The position numbers and the translations under genes are program-made. Below, piece by piece: positions 55,947 to 64,000 of a stretch of DNA of 64,000 bases. Origin of the DNA: Cyrtodaria siliqua. Taxonomy: Eukaryota; Mollusca; Bivalvia; Adapedonta; Hiatellidae. The notes beneath the pieces were generated by a model. The model ran no database searches and was not told the DNA's origin. It saw only the letters and a list, made by a program, of their open reading frames with translations. Each line of letters begins with the position of its first letter. The first letter of the stretch is position 1. The stretch spans positions 124,001-188,000 of the forward strand of contig JAWPHD010000240.1 in the NCBI GenBank assembly GCA_037043455.1. The letters run 5' to 3'.

Positions 55947-57861
55947 GGCCAAACAAAATAATATGTGTGGTTCAGGTAACATTGGGAAAAAAAATAGGGT
56001 AGGTAGGTAGGGATTTTTTTTTATTTTATTTTTTTATTTTTTTCTCTCGACACGTTCCAAAAATAGGTCAAACACAATGTTTTAATACTTTTGTAATAAT
56101 TTGCTTAATATGTTTGTTTGGTTATTGGCTCTTTATACAACCAGGACAATATTTTAAAAAAATGTAGCATGTCAGAGCAAAATAAATTCATTTGACTAAA
56201 ATAAAAATGCACATATCTGTTTTTAAGTCTTTTTTGAAAGTGAAATATATTAAAAAGAAATTGACAAGAGGGTTGCAAAGATGCAAAGTCTGCACTCGGT
56301 ATATAAGTGAACGGTGTCCCATCCACTTCTGGAGAACATTGATATTTAAACTATTAAAATTTATTATAATATTTCACCCTTAATAATGTACATAGTTGAA
56401 AGAAAACGGCTTCACTTTTATTTAAATATGTTCATGATCGTGTCACATGTTTAAAAAATACCTCGAAGTAGCAATGCAAACGCATTTTTCAAATTAGAAA
56501 ATATTGGGAAACTGATTAGTATTTTCTAAATAGTATCATCAAAATAGTCCATTGAGGAAAAAAAAGTAAGTTTATGAACCACCCCACATGCAAAAAAAAT
56601 ATTTTTTGTGTCCAACAATTGCCAAAATGAATAAGCCTTTTTATCATTTTTTCTGAAAAAAGCAACCTAGCTGATAAATATTGTTTTTTCCTTGCAATGA
56701 AGTCATGCAGATCTTTATTTACAAAGTAATGTGTCAAATGAATGTTTCTTTCCCTTTTTCTTTTAAATATATGCTACTATTTTCACTAGTTGGTGTTAAA
56801 CCCGTCATCTTTGCTATGTTTCCAAATGAGTACTCGCGTTAGATGGCCTACATGACTTATCGTGACAATGTCAAGGTCAAATTTGAACAATTCTGAAAAA
56901 TTAGTAAATTAGCCTAAAAAAGCCAAAAGTTCTTTCGTGTTGAATGATAACATGTGTATGAAATATTTAAAGTGTTATTTCACTAAAGAATTCATGAGAA
57001 TTATTAGTGGGAACAAGTTTCTAGTCCGAAATAAGACTCGAAAAAGACGATCTTGTTTGTAGTACCACGCATGCGCATTACAGTCACATGACAAGAGTTG
57101 TCTTTTCTGATGTTAGCAGGTGTTGAAAAATGCGCAAATACTCCACGAGTACGTCAATTTTTGTGAGATTAAATATAAAACAAATTGAAGATTAATTATT
57201 GAAGTACTTTATTTGTACATAAACTAGAGCGTAATCATCCGATTTAATACTGAACTTCCAAAAACCGCACTTCGCTTCCATTTATTTTTCATCTACCAAT
57301 AAATAACAAAAGCCGTGAGGTCAGTTACGTCATGTATGCAGTGTTTTCTTCCTATATTCAACATAAAAAGTTCCACTTTTTAGTGTCTTAGCACTTAAAA
57401 GATGCGTAATTTAATGTACCCAACTCCAGGTTGGGATATTCCTAAATTCTAAATATAGCTTACGCGGCGCCACCTATCGGGTTTTGCATTGCTACTCGAA
57501 GGGACTTCCATCTCCCATATTCTTATAGGCGAAACACTGAAATGAACTGTTTTTTTAGCCAGAATCGTGGTGATTTTCTTGAAATATATCGATCAATGTA
57601 GCTTGGTTTACGACTGCCTTCATCATTTTTTTTTCCGGGCCGTGAATACATCTTTCGAAAGTAAACGCGAACACGGTCGCCCCCATGTTGTATTATGCGT
57701 TGTTTCGTACTCGCGGCGTTTCGTACTTCGCGGTGTTTCGTACTCTTTACCGAACGAAAATTCGTTCTCAACCCGAAAAAAATAAATAGGGTCGGCGATT
57801 CGGCGGTAAATAAATAGGGTCGGTCGGGTTACCTGAACCACACATATTATTTTGTTTGGCC
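55947..57861. mobile_element. PIF/Harbinger-like element, 1915 bp, 34-bp perfect TIRs
   Basis: The left end GGCCAAACAAAATAATATGT continues to GTGGTTCAGGTAAC at 55980. The right end 57828-57861 is its exact reverse complement. TAA lies on both sides (55944-55946, 57862-57864). Subterminal AGGGTAGGTAGG (left) and GGGTCGGTCGGG (right) also mark the remnant at 1-304. 57690-57790 has repeated TTTCGTACT(C/T)GCGG words. No frame resembles transposase, so it is probably non-autonomous. Identical TIRs suggest a young insertion. Confidence 0.85.
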
Positions 57862-57864
57862 TAA

Positions 57865-58110
57865 GCTACCTACCCTGTAAGTTTCATCGCAATACCTCAT
57901 TTCTAACAAAAGTTATTAAGCGGAAACTGGTTTTCTATTTTTATTAAAAGTGATCTTAACCTTGACCTTGACCCCAGTGACCCCAAATACAATCCCAGGT
58001 TTTCTTTCCATATAAGCTACCTACCCTGCAAGTTTCATCGCAATACCTCATTCCTTACAAAAGTTATTGAGCGGAAACCAAGAGTTTGATGCCGCCTGCC
58101 CACCAAATGA
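57865..58110. repeat. CAAGTTTCATCGCAATACC-family repeat, about 1.5 units
   Basis: GCTACCTACCCTG.AAGTTTC, AAAAGTTATT.AGCGGAAAC, CCTTGACCCCAGTGACCCCA, CATATAAGCTACC; it ends GCCGCCTGCCCACCAAATGA as at 36325. Confidence 0.7.
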
Positions 58111-58699
58111 CATTCCCCAATCTTTTCCAAGGTAAATCTGGTTAAAAACAATAGCCTAGAAAGCCACAAGGAAGTGCTCAATGACTTGGCAGAAGCCAGA
58201 TTAACAAGAGAAAAAAACATTGAGGGCACAAGACAAGATTGCAGACAAACATCAAACGTCACCGTCATTTTGGGTTTTAGGTAGACGTCATCATAGGGTC
58301 CACAGCCTGTTCGGTCATCGCACAATTAAAGAGGAAAGCATAGTGGTGAACTTTTAATGGGTCCACCACCAAGCATGCAGTGCATTGCAAAATGATAGGG
58401 TCATAACCTCTTTTGATAAACCTTTTAAAGTTCTACAGCCATGTTTTGTTTCATGAACATGATTGTTTATTTCAATCAAAATCAATTCACAACAATATAT
58501 ATCATATTTACAATTCACACCTTGCAATATCTGTGAAAAGCCAGAATAAGATTTTATCTGATGACTAGAAAACTTTGAACAGGTAAATTAATCCACAGCT
58601 AAATGTATTTATCAATTATCTGGCAATAGCTGTGCTGCTATATAATTCAGATTTACCTCATTTCCTGTGCAGTCACCTAGTGGTAAAAGTAGTATCTAC
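58111..58699. other. Unassigned DNA
   Basis: No exon or repeat recognised. Confidence 0.4.
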
Positions 58700-58883
58700 C
58701 AGGGGCGTACCTAGGCATACGCACGTACGCACATGCATACAGGCTATAAAAGAAGCAAAACAATAAAAAGGGCTAACAATGCGAAATATGCAATAAAAAC
58801 TGAAGGTATAGGGGGGTTAGGCACATTTGTGAATCCAAAACTCGACGGTGCGTATACCTAAATTAGCCCCAGGAACGCCTCTG
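58700..58883. mobile_element. hAT-like MITE with 5-bp target duplication
   Basis: CAGGGGCGTACCTAGGCATA at the left pairs with CAGAGGCGTTCCTGGGG...AGGTATACGCAC read from the right. TCTAC flanks both sides (58695-58699, 58884-58888). 184 bp, non-coding. Confidence 0.8.
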
Positions 58884-58888
58884 TCTAC

Positions 58889-59479
58889 ATCATGCAACTA
58901 ATACTTATTTTTACATACAACTTAGTAGCGGTTTTCAATATATGTTTCTCTCCAAGACTATCAAGAAATGTTCATATGATTTTTAAGAGTTAAATTTGAT
59001 AAAAACCTTTATACACTTGGGAAAACATGAAATACCCTTCCAGGTCGTCATGAAATTCATTATAAGGGAGGCAACTCGTGAGAGCATGTTCAGTATATAC
59101 TCAAGGGAGATCACTGGACGTCCTTCTAAAATAGTTTTGCTCTCAAAATAATGTTTATAAGTTCATTTAAACTCGATATAAGATAAATGAAATGAAATTA
59201 ATTTAGTTTAGGAATATTTACTTTAATAGCAGTATGCATACATACTCTGCGTGAAAGTATGTTGCAACCCTCTGAATTCAGATTTTTAACATCATGGCAT
59301 TCAAGCTTAAAATTAATTTTATATATCAAAACAAAAAGTGCCTATACAGTGTACTATTGCTGAAGAGACCAGTAGACAACATAACACTGATAAAATAAAC
59401 TGGGCTACATAAAAAACATGTAAAAAAATATAGATCTAATACAAGTAATTTCATTTCATGTTGTGAGAAAAATGCCAAA
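58889..59479. other. Unassigned DNA left of the DIRS-like element
   Basis: AT-rich. The left terminus of the retroelement may lie here, but I could not recognise it. Confidence 0.4.
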
Positions 59480-59950
59480 GGTCGCAGAAGACAGGCTATG
59501 TATGGGGGTACCGCGGAACAACGTCGGATGGTAGGGGCGATGGAACGGACAGCTGGGCTGATCAAGTTCCTCCCAGGCCCGTGGCAACCGGAACCGGAAT
59601 GCCCCAGTTACAACCCGAAGAAGTTACAACCCAAAGGAAGCGGGACTCAGGCCGGGAATAAATTAATTTGCATGAAATGTCAAGGAACACACTCTGCGAT
59701 GTACTGCCATAACGGTGTTACTAATTATCAGTCTACGCCATATGTTCACTTCCCGTTACTGAGAAATTATGTTAGTCCTATGAGGTCACCTTGTTTCAGG
59801 CCTGGACAACAACGACCAGCACCCAGGGCTCCAAATAGGCAATGGATGCAGGCAGGTTTTATGGGAGCTAGGTAAAACTCCAATTGACCTCGTAAATCTC
59901 GAAAATAGTCACTCACTCTACCCTAACAAAGTTGACGCTGAATTTCTACT
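59480..59950 (+). pseudogene. DIRS-like element: gag-like ORF with zinc knuckle
   Basis: From about 59480 an open frame reads KGRRRQAMYGGTAEQRRMVG, then LIKFLPGPWQPEPECPSYNP and a CCHC-type knuckle CMKCQGTHSAMYC (CX2CX3HX4C) at about 59670-59710, ending at a TAA at 59873-59875. The pol-like frame (ELGKTPIDLVNLENSHSLYP, then DAEFLLDGFKHGFKLQYSGP) starts just before that stop in another frame, as overlapping ORFs do in DIRS elements. It would coat the element RNA. The N-terminus is uncertain. Confidence 0.75.
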
Positions 59951-61130
59951 TGACGGTTTTAAACATGGTTTCAAACTGCAATATAGTGGTCCTCATACAT
60001 TTAGTTTTCTAACAATTTTGTTTCTGCCAGAAAATATCACCAAGAATTGGATGAAATACTAAATACTATATACAGATATGCTGCAAGGTAGAATTATTGG
60101 TCCCTTCCCTGTAACCCCACTATCAAATCTTAGAATTAATCCAGGGCTGGCGTGGCGCAGTCGGTAGCGCGGCGGATTTGTAACCGGAGGCCCCGGGTTC
60201 AATCCTCCGTGGTGCCACTGAGTTCCGTCGGTGTGTTCTTGGGCAAGACACTTTTCCTTAGCCTCGTCCGTCGGATGGGGACGTAAACCGGGCGGTCCCG
60301 TGTATCGGTCTATCAACCGAGCACGTTAAAGAACCATAGGAATCTATTCGATAATAAGAGTAGGGCAGGTTCCCGGATTCCTATGTATCCTTCCCCTCTC
60401 TCTGGGGCGGCTCTAAATAACCTGTACTGTGTTGATGAGCCGTTAAACAACATTCAATTAGAATTAATCCTGTAGGCCTATACAGTCATGTGCAATATTC
60501 ACAGTTTGATAATGCCGTCCGAATAATCCAAGTCTTGGGCGATACTTCATTCATGGCCAAATCTGATATTTCCTCAGCATTTAACCTTTGCCCTATCTGG
60601 CCAGGCGACTTTGACCTACTTGGTATTAAAACGGAGGCAGGTTATGGATTCAAAAAAGGTTACCAATGGGAGCTTCATGTTCATGTTTTATATTTGAGAA
60701 ATTCTCAACCTTATTACAATGGTTGATCTGCAAGGAGTCCGGATCTAATAATGTCGACCATATGCTTGATGATTTTTTCATGGCTGAAAAAACATACGAA
60801 GGTTGCTTTATCCTCCTATGCATATTTGACATCCTGTGTAGGGAGGCTTGGCATGCCTTTAAGTGAGGATACCTGTGTTGGACCTGTTATATGCCTATCT
60901 GGGTTTAGAAATAGATTCAATAAGAAAAGAGGTAAGAATACCTATGGAAAAAATTACTAAAGCAGCTCAAATATTAAAATTACTTATCAGCGGCAAAAAA
61001 ACAAACAAAAAAAAACACGCTTAAAAGAGCTGCAATCTATTGTTGGACTCTTAAATTTTATCGCTTAAGCCATTCCGACCGATAGGGCATTTAATTTCAG
61101 AATTTATGATTCATGCTAATAAACCACATA
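59867..61130 (+). pseudogene. DIRS-like reverse transcriptase (broken)
   Basis: In order: DAEFLLDGFKHGF (about 59930), GRIIGPFPVTPLSNLRINP (60090), a SINE insertion, VQYSQFDNAVRIIQVLGDTS and MAKSDISSAFNLCPI.PGDFDLLG (60490-60640), LPMGASCSCFIFEKFSTLLQ (60660), the catalytic motif as VDHMLDDFFMAEK (60745-60790; LDD where most RTs have Y.DD, normal for DIRS), then GLEIDSIRKEVRIP and LKELQSIVGLLNF. Frameshifts near 60020, 60665 and 60870 and stops break it. About 120 bp (the LVPKK...VNDFID part of the family) are missing at the SINE. It copies element RNA in the family; this copy is dead. Confidence 0.88.
60143..60457 (+). mobile_element. SINE family B, full length with 13-bp target duplication
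   Basis: tRNA-like head AGGGCTGGCGTGGCGCAGTC, B-box GGTTCAATCC, body to GTTAAACAACATTCAA. TTAGAATTAATCC flanks both sides (60130-60142, 60458-60470). It is nearly identical to 36749-37068 and lies inside the RT gene of the DIRS-like element. Confidence 0.93.
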
Positions 61131-61209
61131 ATTTCATAAGGGTCAAAGAGGATATGCGGAAAGATGCCATGTATGGCTAACATTCCTCTAAAGCTACAAT
61201 GGGGTTAAT

Positions 61210-61471
61210 ATATTAACGACAAAGACTGGGTCATGGATGAAGCTCTAGAACTATATACAGATTCGGCAGGGAATAAAGATCTAGGTTGTGGAGCATATTA
61301 CAAAGGGTCATGGTCCGTTTTTAAATGGCCTACATTTTGGGGTCAAGAGGTATTCAAAGATATCATTTACCTGGAGTTTGTCCCTATTATACTGGCCTTC
61401 TCCATATGGGGCCAGTAAATGATCAACAAAAAAAACAGTTATCATATCCGATAACATCTCTATTTTAGTAA
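61210..61471 (+). pseudogene. DIRS-like RNase H domain
   Basis: DEALELYTDSAGNKDLGCGA, then YYKGSWSVFKWPTFWGQE and IIYLEFVPIILAFSIWG, and after a 1-base shift KTVIISDNISILVT. TDSA (first catalytic D), E in LEF and D in SDN fit an RNase H fold. The frame stops at the insertion beginning about 61475. In the family it removes RNA from the hybrid during reverse transcription. Confidence 0.85.
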
Positions 61472-61474
61472 CAA

Positions 61475-62440
61475 TGAGGCCTCTATAGCCCAGTGGTAGA
61501 GCACTGGGCCCACAAGCGGAAGGTCGTGGGTTCAAGCCCCGCCGGATGCTGGTCTCTCCATTATCATCTTTCATTTATTCATTGCTTATCATTGCTTATC
61601 ATTCATTACCATTCGGCAAAAATCCACCTTCTCGGCCCTCAAATTTGCTTCATGAGTAGTTAGTACCTCTCTGCTGACTTGTGACGATGTTAGGCCGACG
61701 TTCACTGAAAGAAGGGAAGCTGTAGACAGAAATTCGTTGGTTCTTCGTATGGCGCGCCTAAAGTATGCAGTGGCCAGTAGCCTAGTAGTGGCATAGTAGC
61801 TTGAATGGAGTACCATTGAGTACTAGGGGGAGGCTGTTTCACAGCAATAGACAATATCAGAAGACATATCAGCAATGTCCCAGAAACAGTACAATCCGAA
61901 GGAAAAAAGAGAAAAATCAGGTGAACTGCGAATGAACAGTGAGAGTCGTCGCAGAAACGGAATATACAGCGAGGCTTCAGCAGAAAGTATGTCAGAACAG
62001 ATCACCATCTAGTAGGAGGGACAACAGCAGAGCTGGCGGAAGACGGAATGAGGGGAGTCGAAAGAAAGGAGCAGATAAAAGGGGTTGAGAAGGTGGGCCA
62101 AAAAAAACAAACAAAAAAAACAAACAAAACAAAAACACCTTGACCACAGTGACCCCAAAGCCAATCCCAAACTTCCCTTTGATATAAACTACCGACATAG
62201 GAAGTTTCATTCTAATATCTCATTCCTTACTTGAAGTTATTGAGCGAAAACTATTTTTCTGTTTTTAGTAACAGTGATCTTGATCTTCAGTGACCCCAAA
62301 TGCAATCCCAAGATTCCTTTCCATATAAGCTACCTTGTCTGCAAGTTTCATCGCAATATCTCATTCCTACCAAAAGTTATTGAGCGGAAACAGTTTTATA
62401 TTTTTAGTAAAAGTGACCTTGACCTTGACCCTTGTAGAGA
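61475..62440. mobile_element. Composite insertion in the DIRS-like element (tRNA-like SINE plus other repeat)
   Basis: ATGA occurs at both borders (about 61471-61474 and 62439-62442) and the DIRS frame resumes as INKKS. It begins with a tRNA-like head: GGCCTCTATAGCCCAGTGGT, AGAGCACTGGG, B-box GGTTCAAGCCC (61478-61550), followed by TCATT-rich sequence. It ends with 62130-62440, two units of the AAGTTTCATCGCAATATCTC family. The 61620-62100 stretch is unidentified. Confidence 0.6.
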
Positions 62441-63460
62441 TGATCAACAAGAAATCCTAAAAAAATCAAAGTATTATGTCTTTAGTGGGGCACTTGATGC
62501 TTACCCTTCTGTTCAATAACATTCAGATTAAAGCTAAACTTATAATGGGGCATGACAACGTGATATGTGATGCTATCAGTCGATTTCAGTGGCAGAGATT
62601 GGGATTCACAAACTATTCAGCAAGAAATAGATTGTCTCATCCAGGCCTCTTTGTCGGAAAATACACGCAAGAATTACTAAGCTGGCATCCACTCTTTAAG
62701 GATATGACGTTTACCCTTTCCTGGCCTCCTCCATTGCAAGTCATAACATAGTATATTGCATTCATGTCATTGAGGTAGTATTCTTCTACCACAGTCAGCT
62801 GTCACATTTCTGCAATCAGCTATGTCAACAAATTAAATGACTTTCCATATCATACTAAGCAGTTCATGGTCAAAAGCATGCTTGAAGGATTGCGTAGGTG
62901 CAAGAAAAGCAATGATAATAGGCAATCCATCACTCATGCAGTTTTGGCAAAATTGATATCGGCCTTAGATCTAGTTTGCAGGTCTCAGTATGAAAGTATG
63001 TTGTTTGCAGCAGCCTTTTCTCTTGCTTATGTAGCACTATTGAGTGTAGGTAAGTTTGCATTACCCAATAAGAATGCTAAAAGACTTGTCTTAAGCTGAC
63101 GATGTAATATTAGGCATTGAGACCATTATACTTTACTTTAAAGCATCAAAAACTAATCAGAGGCATGTAGGTTAACGACCAAATGCAATTGTTTATGAAA
63201 CATAGAACACAAACTCGTGGGTCTCTGTTTTGTCACTTTGATGGAAGCCCATTTACATTCCAATGTAATGCTGTTTTAATGAAGTCTCTCCGATTGGCAG
63301 GTTTTAGCAACCAAAGATTGAAGTCCCACTCATTCAGAATTGGCGGGGCCACTTCTATGTTTAAAAAAGGCGATTCAATTGACAATATTAAATATCGAGG
63401 CCGTTAGCGATCCCATTCATACAACTCATACATTCGTTAAGTTACCGTTGCTGTTTGTGA
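62440..63460 (+). pseudogene. DIRS-like tyrosine recombinase and linker (broken)
   Basis: It resumes as HLMLTLLFNNIQIKAKLIMG, HDNVICDAISRFQWQRL (62490-62600), the DIRS linker. The recombinase follows: MVKSMLEGLRRCKKSNDNRQ, SITHAVLAKLISALDLVCRS, YESMLFAAAFSLAYVALLSV (62866-63060) and HSFRIGGATSMFKKGDSIDN (about 63327-63385), where H..R is the second catalytic pair. The first catalytic arginine, usual in FLR(V/I).EL, is S here (LLSVGKFAL). GR is followed by an in-frame TAG where W is usual, just before RSHSYNSYIR with the nucleophilic tyrosine. In the family it integrates circular DNA without target duplication; this copy cannot work. Confidence 0.88.
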
Positions 63461-63559
63461 TATTAATAGTGTATACACTTAACGATTTTTTTTTAAAAAT
63501 TATATATATATGTTAGAAATTCAGAGACCAGTTTTCATACTAAGAATCTGTATGAGTAA

Positions 63560-64000
63560 GAGATGTTGCCCTACTGAAGGGTAAATGCCTCTAGTGCAAA
63601 TTAAGTGTGATAATGATATAATGATAATGATAATGAAAAAAGGAAGAGAAAAAAAGAAAGAAAAAGGATCAGCCAAATGGTTAAATGAATCGACCCGGCT
63701 ATCCAAATTTAGGCCATTAATTTGGACACAGCACTAGAGATTCATTACCGGCCTCTAGTGCAAAGTGTGATAACGATATAATGATAATGAAAATGAAGAG
63801 AGGAAAAGAGAAAAAAAAGTAAAAAAAGAGAAGAGGATCTGCCATTATTGCAAATGGTTTAATGAATCGACCCGGCAATCTGAATTTAGACCTAACAAAT
63901 TTTAACACAGCGCTAGAGATCCGTTACCAGCCGCTAGTGCCAAGTGTGATAATGATATAATGATAATGCTCATTCATATTAATTACAAGCTGAGCAATTA
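63560..64000. repeat. ~175-190-bp tandem repeats after the DIRS-like element
   Basis: CTCTAGTGCAAA..AAGTGTGA, TAATGATATAATGATAATGA, purine-rich GAAGAGAAAAAAAG, ATGAATCGACCCGGC, ATTT.G.CC.....TTT..ACACAGC.CTAGAGAT repeat at about 63590, 63760 and 63945, running to the window edge. Position suggests the split terminal repeats of a DIRS/Ngaro-type element (inference). Confidence 0.65.

Noticed and set aside
61478..61550. Functional tRNA gene in the DIRS-like element
   Set aside because: A and B boxes are present but the anticodon and acceptor stems do not pair well; the position fits a SINE head.
59498..63450. Retrovirus or LTR retrotransposon
   Set aside because: A tyrosine recombinase replaces integrase, the RT motif is of DIRS type, and no LTRs or protease were seen.

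Overview
This window looks like nuclear DNA of a marine bivalve mollusc (inference). It is AT-rich and gene-poor, with intron-split coding sequence and very many minisatellites. It carries tRNA-derived SINEs, and bivalve-type 'pearl'/Helentron-like repeats in which short terminal inverted repeats enclose tandem cores, often next to an (ACGG)n tract. DIRS, LINE, mariner, hAT, PIF/Harbinger and TTAA-type elements are also present. I saw no bacterial or organellar features.

The one host gene I can support is the 3' half of a DDX11/ChlR1-type iron-sulfur DNA helicase on the minus strand. Six exons run from 19653 down to 6832 with consistent splice phases and intact GT/AG sites. They encode the helicase motif IV region, a linker, motif V, the MVGMPYPN segment and motif VI. 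Its introns hold most of the repeats in the first 20 kb. The exon at 13508-13592 is followed by two more in-frame 87-bp copies of itself, each ending in its own splice donor. The donor of the 18324-18392 exon also lies in a threefold tandem repeat. I found no upstream exons beyond 19653.

Layout: 1-2385, Harbinger remnant and a tandemly duplicated mariner-bearing segment; 3030-6780, minisatellites, palindrome-bearing elements and a TTAA MITE; 6832-19653, DDX11 exons with intronic repeats; 20034-24300, minisatellites invaded by small elements; 24585-28055, a 37-bp satellite; 28967-30372 and 36516-41815, long ~320-bp-monomer arrays; 32862-34245, a 22-bp array; 42562-47545, a paralogous segment, nested TTAA/TA elements and a 52-bp minisatellite split by a hAT-like element; 50650-53268, a 25-bp satellite; 54867-57861, a LINE fragment beside a 1.9-kb Harbinger-like element; 59480-64000, a decayed DIRS-like retrotransposon with several insertions.

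The most interesting unexplained structure is a set of elements (4025-4448, 9668-10086, 31133-31550, 20178-20666; possibly 5509-6412) built on one plan: a 130-180-bp nested palindrome at one end, then a segment bounded by a short TTTATT-type inverted repeat that contains TGACGTCA. Apart from the two near-identical copies, their sequences are not obviously similar. Repeat boundaries are by eye. No alignment or database search was run.
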